Positions 7,633 to 15,889 of a stretch of DNA of 31,420 bases are shown in pieces. The number at the start of each line of letters is the position of its first letter. Positions within the stretch are counted from its first letter, which is position 1. The stretch lies in assembly GCA_002413305.1 (NCBI GenBank), contig DHWS01000124.1, positions 1 to 31,420 of the forward strand, in the 5' to 3' direction. Under the pieces are notes generated by a model. It was not told the DNA's origin. It ran no database searches and saw only the letters and a program-made list of their open reading frames with translations. Source of the DNA: Actinobacteria bacterium UBA5176 (GTDB taxonomy: Bacteria > Actinomycetota > UBA4738). The position numbers and the translations under genes are program-made.

Positions 7633-8559
7633 TCACTCCTGAACCGTCTGGTCGCACGACGTAGCCACCCGGGGAAACCAGATGTACCGGCCGTCGGGCG
7701 ACCACGTGGTGAATTGACCGAACCTCTCTGTGACTCTTCTCTGATCGGAGCCGTCCGCGTTCATCACGTAGACGTCGAACAGAGGCCCATCGGGCCCGAG
7801 CTGTCCGTGGTCATCACGAGTGGAGGAGAAGGCGATCTGGCTTCCATCCCTCGACCACGCCGGCCACCCATCCTCTCCCGGGGCATGGGTGAGCCCCTGA
7901 AGCGCCGACCCGTCGGCATCCATGACGAAGATCTCGTAGCCGGGCGCTCCCCCAGGGCCCGGCGCCCCAGCTTGGGACATGAACGCGATCTTCGTTCCGT
8001 CGGGTGACCAAGCCGGGTACTCACCCTCGATGTCGGTCAGGCGGGTCTGCCCGGAGCCGTCCGAATGCATGAGATAGATCTGTGGGAGGCCCCCTCGATC
8101 GGAGCTGAAGGCGATCATCGACCCGACTGGGGACCACGCTGGGCCCCACTCGTTGGCGGGATCGTTCGTGAGGTCTCGTTGCTGGGATCCGTTGGCGGTC
8201 ATCTCGAAGACCTCGTCGTCGTTGTTGATCCCCCGACGCGAGTCCCGATAGACGACGTTGGTGCCGTCCGGAGACCACGCGGGATCGAATTCCTCCCCAG
8301 GATTGGACGTCAGTCTGCGCAGGCCAGACCCATCGGCGTTGATGAGGTAGATATCGTCGTCCATCGAGAAGACGATGCGGCCCCGAAGGAGCCCAGGGTC
8401 GAGTGCGCCGCCTCCACTCGGTGCGGGCATCGATCCGGAAGGCGGGCTTTGGCTGGGCGGGGTTCGGGTGGGAGCGAGCTGACCGGTCGCGCCCCCGCAG
8501 GCAGCCAAGAACGCGAGGAGAGCGGACAAGCCCGCAAGCAACCGACATCGAGCACTCAC
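7633..8559 (-). CDS. Lipoprotein with PD40 (TolB-like) beta-propeller
   Basis: A 308-residue protein. The N-terminus is a lipoprotein signal: RCRLLAGLSALLAFLAAC, with LAAC as lipobox, followed by a Pro/Ser linker to about residue 50. The rest is a run of PD40 repeats (AWSPDGTNVVYRDSR, AWSPVGSMIAFSSDRGG, AWSPDGTKIAFMSQ, AWSRDGSQIAFSSTR), each paired with IYLINADGSG-type strands. Such propellers bind ligands or partner proteins at the cell surface. The GTG at 8559 is chosen because it puts the signal peptide at the very N-terminus; longer in-frame starts add arginine-rich sequence. The gene is divergent from the ECF sigma gene, with about 160 bp between them, so it may share that regulation. 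It resembles the propeller part of the TIR protein in repeat type, but not obviously as a recent copy. Confidence 0.85.
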   Translation of the reverse strand: MSARCRLLAGLSALLAFLAACGGATGQLAPTRTPPSQSPPSGSMPAPSGGGALDPGLLRGRIVFSMDDDIYLINADGSGLRRLTSNPGEEFDPAWSPDGTNVVYRDSRRGINNDDEVFEMTANGSQQRDLTNDPANEWGPAWSPVGSMIAFSSDRGGLPQIYLMHSDGSGQTRLTDIEGEYPAWSPDGTKIAFMSQAGAPGPGGAPGYEIFVMDADGSALQGLTHAPGEDGWPAWSRDGSQIAFSSTRDDHGQLGPDGPLFDVYVMNADGSDQRRVTERFGQFTTWSPDGRYIWFPRVATSCDQTVQE

Positions 8560-8718
8560 TTCGGCAACACGTCCTCGCTTCCCTCTCGGTTCCTCGCTCC
8601 TTCTTGGCCGGAGGAGGTACGCACGCAGAGCGCAGCCGGTTCCTCCCGCGGTCGGTACCCCAAGAACATGGCAGGCCCTCCTATGCGGAACGGGTCCCTG
8701 GTGCGTTACGTAGTGGAA

Positions 8719-9249
8719 ATGATGGGGATCCGGACGGTTGGAACAGGGAGTCGGGAGCGAGAGTCGAGTCCGGCACGAGACTTCGAGTCGTTCTTCGACC
8801 AAGAGAGAGGGCGCTTGTTCAGGCTGCTCGTCCTGGTCACCGGGAGCGTCCACGAAGCTGACGACCTGACGCAGGAAGCCTTCTTCAAACTGTTGGAGCG
8901 GTGGGGCTACGTAGGCCAGCTCGCGAATCCGGTCGGCTACTTGCACCGGACGGCGATGAACCTTTTCCGCAGTCGCTACCGTCACGCCGCCTACGTGGCG
9001 AAGACGAAGCTCAGCCTCGGGAGGGAGGCCCCGGACCCGCTCTTAGTCGTGGAGGAGAGGGACGCAGCTTTCAGGATGCTCCGAACCCTGACACGGCGTC
9101 AGCGGGCGGCCGTGGTTCTTACGGAGCTGCTCGGGTACACGATCGAGGAGGCAGCGGTCGCGCTTGCCATCCGCCCCGGGACGGTGCGGACCCTTGTCTC
9201 GCAGGCCCGGGCACGCGTCCGCGTGACTGGGGAGGCAAGAGATGAATGA
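8719..9249 (+). CDS. ECF-type RNA polymerase sigma factor
   Basis: A 176-residue protein with region 2 at about residues 20-95 (DFESFFDQERGRLFRLLVLVTGSVHEADDLTQEAFFKLLERW...) and region 4 at about 115-170 (LTRRQRAAVVLTELLGYTIEEAAVALAIRPGTVRTLVSQARARVR), joined by a short linker. It lacks regions 1 and 3, as usual for ECF factors, and directs RNA polymerase to a small promoter set. The start is uncertain: ATG 8719, GTG 8713, ATG 8683 and ATG 8668 are in frame and none has a strong ribosome site. The last 8 bases overlap the next gene, an anti-sigma-like membrane protein, implying translational coupling. The downstream ABC transporter genes are likely targets; no ECF promoter motif could be identified. 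Confidence 0.9.
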   Translation: MMGIRTVGTGSRERESSPARDFESFFDQERGRLFRLLVLVTGSVHEADDLTQEAFFKLLERWGYVGQLANPVGYLHRTAMNLFRSRYRHAAYVAKTKLSLGREAPDPLLVVEERDAAFRMLRTLTRRQRAAVVLTELLGYTIEEAAVALAIRPGTVRTLVSQARARVRVTGEARDE

Positions 9250-9943
9250 TCTGACGGACATCCTCGAGCGTGCGGACCGGGCGGTCGGCTCTCTTCCACT
9301 CCCCCCTGATGGCTTCGAGCGTCTGCGCCGCTACCAGAAACGCCGCCATCGACGCAATCGCATGATGGTGGGGGCGATCGCCCTGTTGGTCGCTGCCGGA
9401 GGGGTCGGTAGCGTTGCGCTGCTTCGAGCCGTGCGTCCCGCCCCGCCTCATCATCCTTCAACGACGACCAGCCCTTCCCCGAGCTCGACGCCTGGTGTCA
9501 TCCCTGTCGGCCTCATCGCCCAGCGTTCGATGGGGGGCGGGCCGGCTCAGCTCCTCGGGCCGTTCTGGTTCGGCGTGGGGATGGACAACTCGTGCCTCAG
9601 CGCCGGACCTCTGGCCATCGGCCCCTCGTGGACATTCCAGGACGGTGGACACGACTGCGTAAAGGCCCTTGGGCACGATCCGATCCACATCGGCCAGGCT
9701 CGTGGAGGGGTCCATCGCGATGGTGACCCGCGACCCACTACCGAGTTCAATGCCGTGTATGGGCTGGTGACGCACGCGGCGGCTCGCGTCGACCTGGTGT
9801 GGTCGACCGGCGAGGTTGCCACCGTGAGACCGGTCGATGGGCGGTACCTGTTGGTGTGGTCGGGGAACGCCTGGCCTGTTCGTGCCGACGTGCTCTCAGC
9901 GGACGGGAAAACGCTGTCGGCCGTGTTTCTGACGCCCCCGTAG
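9242..9943 (+). CDS. Single-pass membrane protein, probable anti-sigma factor
   Basis: A 233-residue protein. The short N-terminal cytoplasmic part (about 1-38) ends in the basic stretch RRYQKRRHRRNR. One membrane helix follows (about 40-62, MMVGAIALLVAAGGVGSVALL), then a Pro/Ser/Thr linker (about 65-90) and an outer domain of about 140 residues with two Cys. The gene overlaps the ECF sigma gene, the classic arrangement for an anti-sigma factor that holds sigma at the membrane until a signal arrives. No HxxxCxxC zinc anti-sigma motif is present, so the call rests on position and topology. It is 46 bp upstream of the ABC ATPase gene. Confidence 0.75.
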   Translation: MNDLTDILERADRAVGSLPLPPDGFERLRRYQKRRHRRNRMMVGAIALLVAAGGVGSVALLRAVRPAPPHHPSTTTSPSPSSTPGVIPVGLIAQRSMGGGPAQLLGPFWFGVGMDNSCLSAGPLAIGPSWTFQDGGHDCVKALGHDPIHIGQARGGVHRDGDPRPTTEFNAVYGLVTHAAARVDLVWSTGEVATVRPVDGRYLLVWSGNAWPVRADVLSADGKTLSAVFLTPP

Positions 9944-9989
9944 TGCCGAGTCGGGTACAGGGCTCACATCCCGAAGGGAGAGAGCATCG

Positions 9990-10736
9990 ATGTCGCTAGC
10001 GGCGATCGAGTCAGATCAGGCCGTTGAGTTCCGCGATGTATCTCGCTCCTACGACGGTTCGACCGGAACGATCCATGCCCTGCGCGACGTCACCCTTTCC
10101 ATCGGAAGGGGTGAGATCGTCGCGGTGACGGGGCCTTCCGGCTCTGGCAAGACCACGCTGCTGAACCTCATGATTGGGCTTGATCGGCCCACTGCCGGCG
10201 AGGTGATCACGCTTGGGCGATCGCTCAACGCTCTTCGCGAACGGCAGCTGACGGCATTCCGAGCCGGGTCGGTCGGTCTCGTGTTCCAGGATCCGCACCT
10301 GCTCCCGGGACTGACGGCCCTTGAGAACGTGGTCGTCGCCCGTCTCCCCTGGCGGTCTCGCCGGGAGCTCGTCACGGAGGCACGGGCCTTGCTCGTGGCG
10401 GTCGGGCTCGATGCGCGGATGGACTTCCCTCCCGCCAAGCTCTCCGGTGGCGAGCGCCAGCGGGTCGGCGTCGCACGGGCGCTCCTGGGAAGCCCCCCGC
10501 TGCTCCTGGCGGACGAGCCAACGGGGAACCTTGACGACGAAACCACCCAGGACCTCGTGGCCTTGCTCCGCGAGCTCCAGGAGCGCTTCAGCCTGACGCT
10601 CGTCCTGGCGACGCATGACCAGACCGTCTCTGGAGCTGCCGACCGGATCGTGCACTTGGTTGGTGGGACCGTCCGCGACGGTTCGGATCACGAAGTCGCT
10701 GCGATGGGATCGCCATCCGCCGGTGACGTGTTGTGA
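9990..10736 (+). CDS. ABC transporter ATPase, LolD/MacB-type (module 1)
   Basis: A 248-residue ATP-binding subunit. Walker A is GPSGSGKT at residues 48-55, the Q-loop lies in FQDPHLLPGL, the signature is LSGGERQRVGVARAL (about 151), Walker B is [12 protein letters not shown] (about 170) and the switch His is in ATHD. The closest pattern is the LolD/MacB group, which powers FtsX-fold (type VII) permeases acting by mechanotransmission rather than substrate passage. The ATG at 9990 follows GAAGGGAGAG. Its stop overlaps the GTG of the permease gene by 4 bases, so the two are translationally coupled. A close paralogue lies at 17324-18070. The substrate is unknown. Confidence 0.93.
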   Translation: MSLAAIESDQAVEFRDVSRSYDGSTGTIHALRDVTLSIGRGEIVAVTGPSGSGKTTLLNLMIGLDRPTAGEVITLGRSLNALRERQLTAFRAGSVGLVFQDPHLLPGLTALENVVVARLPWRSRRELVTEARALLVAVGLDARMDFPPAKLSGGERQRVGVARALLGSPPLLLADEPTGNLDDETTQDLVALLRELQERFSLTLVLATHDQTVSGAADRIVHLVGGTVRDGSDHEVAAMGSPSAGDVL

Positions 10737-13411
10737 TCAGGCTTGGGTTTCGGGAGCTGTTCTCCCGACGGACTGCCACGATCCTGTCCGCGGCGGCTCT
10801 GCTGACGGCGACGATGAGCTTCCTGATATTGGCCGGTACGGCGAAGACCACACGCGCCGCCCTCAGCGGAGACATCGGCCGGGCATGGACCACACCCTAC
10901 GACTTGCTGGTCCGCCCAGTTGGCTCACGTTCTCCCCTGGAAGTCACCAACGGGCTGATCCGACCGAACTACGTGAGCGGCCTCCTCGGCGGGATCACCG
11001 CGAAACAGCTGGAGGCCATCCGGTCCATCCCGGGCGTCGACGTCGCGGCCCCGGTCGCCACGGTGGGGTTCGTGGAGTGGCCTTCGGCCTACTTCCAAGC
11101 TCTGAGCGCGGCCGGCCCCGGAACGACGACCGCGTATCGGGTAACGGTCACGGCAACTGGTGACGCCGGGCTCTCCCGCTACCCGGTGGAGCAGCGCTAC
11201 GTGGTGATCGCGAAGAACGGCGATCTGAACGCCCGTCCCACGGGCGGGTTGTTGCACCTCCGTGGTGGCGGAGAGGTCGATTGCTCGTACCCCGTGAACT
11301 GCTTCGCGGGACGCGTCTGCGGCTTCGGGCCCGGATGCGAGGTCGGTCACTACCCTTCGACCCGTGATGCCAGGTACTACCTTCCCCTCCTGCAGCCGAT
11401 CGTCATCGCCGGGATCGACCCCGTTGCCGAGGCCAAGATCGCCGGGCTCGACCGATGTGTGGCGACGGGTCGATACCTCTTCACCGGTGACCATCCGCTC
11501 GCATCGGGGAAGGACGAGGATCCCCCGTTCGAACGAATCCCGGTGCTCGTCAGCACGCATGCGTTCATCGACCAGACGCTGACCATCCGCATCGAGCGCG
11601 CGACCCGCCCAGGGCTGCTCGCCCATGGGACTTCCCCACAGGAGCTTGGGTCCTGGCAGCCCGTGGAAACGCACACCAGCAGCTCGGCGGACCTCTATGC
11701 CGACTACTTGCCATCGATCCACGACTACCTCGACCCGTGGCCGATCTGGTCGGCCGGCGACGTGTCCTATGGGACCACGTCGGGGGGCGGAAGTGGCGCC
11801 TCATCCGGGGCGCTTCGCGCCGAGGATCGGCCCGCACAACTCGGGATCTACAAGAGGTCCAATACGTCCTCGGAGGTGGGCATCGTCGATCAACTGCTGA
11901 TCCCACCCGAGGCCAAAGAGGCGTGGTTTCGTCCCGTGGTCGAGCACCAGGACGGATATCCGCCCTTCCCGGGGACCCCGTACCGTTTCAAGCTGTGGAA
12001 CGCGGTCGGCCAGTACGACCCGACGTGCCTGCGTGGCTTCGACCCGCTCGCAGGAGGAGGCCTCGAGACTTACTCGCTGCCGAGTGTGGAGTTGCCCGAC
12101 GGTCGAGCGCTCGGGCCTACCCGGTCCATGGCCGGGTACGTGAATAGCCCGCCGCTCCTCCTGACCACCTTGGATGGGGCTGCGTGGCTGGCGAACCCCA
12201 AGCGCTACCGGGGGCAACCAGGCAAGGCGTTCATCAGCGTGATCCGAGTTCGAGTGAGCGATACGCGAACGCCGGGGGCGGCGTCCCAGGCCCGCCTCGA
12301 GCTGGTCGCGGCTCGGATCCACGACGCGACCGGACTTCAGGTCGACGTCGTGAAGGGCTCCTCCACGCGAACGGTTCGGGTCGGGCTCCCTGCGGGGAGC
12401 TTCGGAAGGCCTGCGCTGACCGTGTCGGAGCCGTGGTGGGAGAAGGGTGTGGCCATCCGGTTCACGACGGCCGTCCGAGCCCAGGACCTCACATTGTTTG
12501 CTTTGGTGCTGGTGGGAGCGATCATCCTTGTCGGGGAGTCGGCCTTCGTCTCCGTGAGACGCCGCCAGGCGGAGTTCGGGGTGCTCCGAGCCATCGGGTG
12601 GCCCGTACTTCGGATCGCCTGGCTGGTGGAGGTCGAAATGGTGCTCCTGGGCTGCGCCGTGGGCATGGTGGCCATGCTCGGGGGAATCGGGCTTCGATTG
12701 TTCCTGCTCCACTCTCTTCCGATCGGCCTGGCGCCTGTGTCCCTGGTCCTGGCCGTCACGGTGGCGGGTGTGGCGGGTGTGATCCCCGCTCTGTCGGCAG
12801 CCCGAGGCAGCGCCGTCACAGTGATCCGCGGCCGAGCTCGGGTCCGTCGAAGCAGGCCGCCGGGGTCAGCCGCGCTGCTCGGGCTCCGCGACCTGGCAGG
12901 GATCCGTCGCGTCGAGTCCCTGCTCGGGATCGGGGCGGTGGCCCTGGGGGCGGCATTGTTCGGAGGAGTGCTCCTTGCGACCAGGGCGTTTCGGGATCGG
13001 CTCGACGTCACCACGCTGGGGATCTTCCTCGGAGGCCAGGTCAGGCCGTTCCATGTGGTGATCGCCGTGCTGTCCTTGGTCTTTGGGGCCATCGCCGCGG
13101 GGCAGATCGTCACCCTCGGCTATCTGGAGCGACAGAGTGAGTTCGCCGTGCTCCGAGCCTTCGGGTGGCCGCGGGCACGAGTGACAGTGTTGCTAGCCGC
13201 TCAGGGGATCGCCATCGGCGCCCTTGGCGGTCTGTTGGGTGGGCTCGTGGTGTGGGCCGGAGGCATGGTCGCCGGGGAGTCAGGGAGCCAGGCGCTCAGT
13301 GGAGCCGTCGCCGGAGCCATCGTCGCTGTCTTGGCGACCACGCTGGCGATCGGAGGGCCGCTCCTGCTCGCCTACCGGAGCTCGCCGGCCGAAGCGCTGC
13401 GGGGCGAATGA
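10733..13411 (+). CDS. FtsX-type ABC permease with large Cys-rich outer domain (module 1)
   Basis: An 892-residue permease. One membrane helix lies near the N-terminus (about residues 14-35), followed by a very large outer domain (about 40-575). An FtsX helix bundle (about 580-695) then contains RRRQAEFGVLRAIGWP, and a second bundle (about 725-885) contains ERQSEFAVLRAFGWPRARV. The paired VLRA(I/F)GWP motifs mark two FtsX modules. The outer domain has six Cys: four within residues 184-203 at even spacing, one in LDRCVATGRY and one in YDPTCLRGFD. All are also present in the paralogue at 18067-20742, suggesting disulphides. The GTG start overlaps the ATPase stop (GTGA). Such pairs move lipoproteins or peptides, or transmit force to envelope enzymes; which applies here is not known. 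Confidence 0.9.
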   Translation: MIRLGFRELFSRRTATILSAAALLTATMSFLILAGTAKTTRAALSGDIGRAWTTPYDLLVRPVGSRSPLEVTNGLIRPNYVSGLLGGITAKQLEAIRSIPGVDVAAPVATVGFVEWPSAYFQALSAAGPGTTTAYRVTVTATGDAGLSRYPVEQRYVVIAKNGDLNARPTGGLLHLRGGGEVDCSYPVNCFAGRVCGFGPGCEVGHYPSTRDARYYLPLLQPIVIAGIDPVAEAKIAGLDRCVATGRYLFTGDHPLASGKDEDPPFERIPVLVSTHAFIDQTLTIRIERATRPGLLAHGTSPQELGSWQPVETHTSSSADLYADYLPSIHDYLDPWPIWSAGDVSYGTTSGGGSGASSGALRAEDRPAQLGIYKRSNTSSEVGIVDQLLIPPEAKEAWFRPVVEHQDGYPPFPGTPYRFKLWNAVGQYDPTCLRGFDPLAGGGLETYSLPSVELPDGRALGPTRSMAGYVNSPPLLLTTLDGAAWLANPKRYRGQPGKAFISVIRVRVSDTRTPGAASQARLELVAARIHDATGLQVDVVKGSSTRTVRVGLPAGSFGRPALTVSEPWWEKGVAIRFTTAVRAQDLTLFALVLVGAIILVGESAFVSVRRRQAEFGVLRAIGWPVLRIAWLVEVEMVLLGCAVGMVAMLGGIGLRLFLLHSLPIGLAPVSLVLAVTVAGVAGVIPALSAARGSAVTVIRGRARVRRSRPPGSAALLGLRDLAGIRRVESLLGIGAVALGAALFGGVLLATRAFRDRLDVTTLGIFLGGQVRPFHVVIAVLSLVFGAIAAGQIVTLGYLERQSEFAVLRAFGWPRARVTVLLAAQGIAIGALGGLLGGLVVWAGGMVAGESGSQALSGAVAGAIVAVLATTLAIGGPLLLAYRSSPAEALRGE

Positions 13412-13456
13412 CGGTCGCGTCCGGCCCTCGGAAGGTGCGCCGTTCAAGGAGGGGCA

Positions 13457-14080
13457 GTGGTGCTGCTGGAACACGAAGGCGATAGGCCAGTGGTCTCGGC
13501 ATCCGCCTATATCGCTCCCACCGCCGTCGTATGCGGAGATGTGTTCGTGGCGGACGACGTCCGAATCCTCTTCGGGGCAGTGGTCACCGCCGATGGAGGG
13601 CCCGTCCGGATCGGCCGCTCATGCATCGTCATGGAGAACGCCGTGATCCGAGGCCGAGCCAACCATCCTGCCGAGGTCGGAAACAATGTCCTGATCGGGC
13701 CGCACGCCCATGTGAACGGGGCCACGTTGGAAGACTTCGCCTTCCTGGCGACCGGAACGTCAGTCTTTCCAGGAGCCCGGGTCGGAGCGGGCGCGGAGGT
13801 CAGGATCAACGGCGTGGTCCACGTGAACAGCCACGTGTTACCAGGCTCGACGGTCCCTATCGGGTGGGTCGCGGTCGGGCGACCCGCTCAGATGTTCCCT
13901 CCTAACGAACATGACCGGATCGCCTCGATCCAACGAACGTTGGACTTTGTTGGAACGACGTACGGGATTAGCCCTTCCGACGATGTCGCCGAGGAGATGC
14001 GGCAGATCACGGGGCGCTATGTCGAGTTGTTCGGGACACATCGGCACGACCACCCGATCCGGCGATCCAATGGTGCCTAG
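13457..14080 (+). CDS. Left-handed beta-helix protein of the gamma-carbonic anhydrase-like family
   Basis: A 207-residue protein with hexapeptide repeats over about residues 15-145 (AYIAPTAVVCGDVFVADDV, IGRSCIVMENAVI, VGNNVLIGPHAHVNGATL, IGWVAVGRPA), the fold of gamma-carbonic anhydrases and related acyltransferases, and a short helical C-terminus. The GTG at 13457 is supported by an AAGGAGGGG site. By eye alignment to the YrdA/Cam pattern GHxxxLHG, the present GPHAHVNG has Pro and Asn where two zinc-binding His are expected. Carbonic anhydrase activity is therefore doubtful and a transferase or binding role is as likely. It lies 45 bp after the permease gene and may be the next gene of that operon. 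Confidence 0.85.
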   Translation: MVLLEHEGDRPVVSASAYIAPTAVVCGDVFVADDVRILFGAVVTADGGPVRIGRSCIVMENAVIRGRANHPAEVGNNVLIGPHAHVNGATLEDFAFLATGTSVFPGARVGAGAEVRINGVVHVNSHVLPGSTVPIGWVAVGRPAQMFPPNEHDRIASIQRTLDFVGTTYGISPSDDVAEEMRQITGRYVELFGTHRHDHPIRRSNGA

Positions 14081-14116
14081 GGTGCTTGCCGGGGCTTCCC
14101 CGGGGAAGGGAGCGCC

Positions 14117-14434
14117 ATGCAGATTGAACGGGACACTGCTCCCGTTCTTGCTTGGAAGAAGGCTCGCGGGCGGCCCGGGCCTGCGTCGGGAGCTCTCGTG
14201 AGGCGGTTCACCCACCGCGATCCAACGATCCCTGGAGTCAAGGTCAGAATCACCATCCTCGCCCCAGCTGAGTTCGCCGCTCTCGGGCAGCCATTCGGGA
14301 GCACAGTGCACGCCCGTCGGCCCGGCGCCGGCAAGATCACGGTCCGCAACACGGACCAGGGAAGCTCGCCCGAAGAGGAAGTCCCTGACCCTGGATCGCA
14401 CCATGAGCTACCGCCCCGAAAGGAAGACGAATGA
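14117..14434 (+). CDS. Small hypothetical protein
   Basis: A possible 105-residue product with no recognised domain. In its favour are a GAAGGGAG ribosome site 4 bases before the ATG and a 4-base ATGA overlap with the following VOC gene. The centre (about residues 28-75) has strand-like sequence and fairly high third-position GC, while both ends are low-complexity. A shorter GTG start near 14200 is possible. It may instead be a chance frame in a 350-bp gap between genes. Confidence 0.35.
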   Translation: MQIERDTAPVLAWKKARGRPGPASGALVRRFTHRDPTIPGVKVRITILAPAEFAALGQPFGSTVHARRPGAGKITVRNTDQGSSPEEEVPDPGSHHELPPRKEDE

Positions 14435-14805
14435 TCGCACTCAGCAATCGCGTCCACCTGTTCGCCCGCCCGAACACGAAGGAGAGGCTAGTCGAGTTCT
14501 TCTCGGACACCCTCGGATGCGGACCCGCCACAGCCTTCGACCTGCCGGGTGACATGATGCCTGTCCTCGTCTTCAGGTTCCCGAATGGCGCGTCCTTGAG
14601 CGTCGAGTTCACGGAGGAGGCACCCGAGGAGGCACCGCTTCATCGAGGAGCGTGGCTGGAGCTTGTCACGGACGACTCCTCAGAGCTGAAGAACCGCATC
14701 CTCGGGGCGGGTCTTCCTCGAGTGGAGTATCACGGCAGCGACTTCTTCTACTTCAAAGCGCCCGGCGGACAGGTGATGCGCATTGCTTCGGCACAGGAGA
14801 TGTGA
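14431..14805 (+). CDS. VOC (glyoxalase/dioxygenase) superfamily protein 1
   Basis: A 124-residue protein of one VOC domain made of two beta-alpha-beta-beta-beta units. Its opening is NRVHLFARPNTKERLVEFFSDTLGCG, and it closes with FFYFKAPGGQVMRIA, the usual metal-site strand region. VOC proteins bind a metal or small ligand and include lyases, dioxygenases and antibiotic-binding proteins; the substrate cannot be read from the sequence. The ATG at 14431 follows AAGGAAG. The gene is part of a plus-strand run with a SnoaL-like gene and another VOC gene. Confidence 0.85.
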   Translation: MIALSNRVHLFARPNTKERLVEFFSDTLGCGPATAFDLPGDMMPVLVFRFPNGASLSVEFTEEAPEEAPLHRGAWLELVTDDSSELKNRILGAGLPRVEYHGSDFFYFKAPGGQVMRIASAQEM

Positions 14806-15004
14806 ACGGATGAGAACGCAACTCCGTTTGCCACCCACGTCATGGTCGGTGACCCCGACGCAAGTAGGAAGGCTCCCCGCACCATTGCGTGTGGCTTGTG
14901 CTGTTGGGCGCCGTCACCCCTCGACGGGACGTGGCCCGAAGACGCCCAATGACATACCGGGACCGGCCCCGGATCCGTTCGGAGGGACTCAGTTCAGAGC
15001 TCTG

Positions 15005-15394
15005 ATGGACCGACTGGCTCGATCCTGGGAGTCGCTCGACACAGAGGGGGCTCTCGAGTGCTTCACCGATGATGCGGTGTACATGGAACCTCCGGACATT
15101 CAGCTCTATCAGGGCCACTCGCAGTTGGAGTCCTACTTCGGAGCCCTGGTCTCCGGAACCACCATGCGTCTCCACAACGTATGGTTCGACGAGGTACACC
15201 ACGTGGGTGCTGTTGAATACACCTTCGGCATGCGGCAGCGCGTCGAGGCCGACCACGGAGTTGCGGTCGTCGAGATCGAGGACGGACGGATCGCGAGATG
15301 GCGCGAGTATCAACGTAAAGGCTCGGCGCGGTTCGAGGACTTCGTTCGGACGGACGGAAAGCGCTGGGAGTGGAGCATCGGGAACTACCCGTGA
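15005..15394 (+). CDS. SnoaL-like / NTF2-fold protein
   Basis: A 129-residue NTF2-fold domain: LARSWESLDTEGALECFTDDAVYMEP at the start, then YQGHSQLESYFGALVSG, and EIEDGRIARWREYQ near the end, the typical last strands of SnoaL-like proteins. This fold includes polyketide cyclases, limonene epoxide hydrolase-like enzymes and many small-ligand binders. The ATG at 15005 begins the domain exactly, with GGAGGG some 17 bases upstream. An in-frame ATG at 14810 has a better-spaced AGGAG but adds 65 residues without domain character, so the start remains open. The stop overlaps the GTG of the following VOC gene (GTGA), so the two are coupled. Confidence 0.8.
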   Translation: MDRLARSWESLDTEGALECFTDDAVYMEPPDIQLYQGHSQLESYFGALVSGTTMRLHNVWFDEVHHVGAVEYTFGMRQRVEADHGVAVVEIEDGRIARWREYQRKGSARFEDFVRTDGKRWEWSIGNYP

Positions 15395-15759
15395 AGGTGC
15401 TCGGGATCGCCTGGATCGGCATCGTGGGGGCGCACCCATCGACTCGCGCCTTCTACCGGGACCTGCTCAGCCCCGATCTGCTCGAGAGCGACGAGGCCTA
15501 CGACTACTACGAGGTGGGAGCAACCACTCGGCTCGAGATCCTGACTCCCGGGACGCCGAGTGCTCGACGGCAGAGACCATCCGCACCGGCCATCGGATTC
15601 CTGGTTGACGATCTCGACGAGGCAGTACGCCAGCTCGAGGGGACTAGCGTGGTCCAGGCTCCCCCCATCCATGAGTGGCGATCGGGGGGCGATCGGCACC
15701 GATGGATCTACCTGCGCGATCCGGACCAGAACGTGCTGCTGCTCGTCGAGCGGCGATGA
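15391..15759 (+). CDS. VOC superfamily protein 2
   Basis: A 122-residue single VOC domain: GIAWIGIVGAHPSTRAFYRDLLS at the N-terminus, AIGFLVDDLDEAVRQLEG in the centre and IYLRDPDQNVLLLVER at the end, where the final Glu is the usual metal-ligand position. It starts at GTG 15391, overlapping the SnoaL stop by 4 bases. An in-frame ATG at 15370 would only add residues inside the upstream gene. Its reaction is unknown. Coupling with the SnoaL protein suggests the two act on the same small molecule. Confidence 0.85.
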   Translation: MKVLGIAWIGIVGAHPSTRAFYRDLLSPDLLESDEAYDYYEVGATTRLEILTPGTPSARRQRPSAPAIGFLVDDLDEAVRQLEGTSVVQAPPIHEWRSGGDRHRWIYLRDPDQNVLLLVERR

Positions 15760-15889
15760 CCTTGGGAGAGCGTGATTCGCGGTGAGGCCCAGCCGAGGTC
15801 CTCCTGGCATGGGATCCCAGCCGCCGTGCCACCCCGCACGACAACGCATCGCCGATGGAACCGTCTCGTAGGCACCAACGTATGAGGGC

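Noticed and set aside
14810..15004. Longer N-terminus for the SnoaL-like protein
   Set aside because: The extra 65 residues have no fold character and lower third-position GC, although the AGGAG before 14810 keeps it possible.
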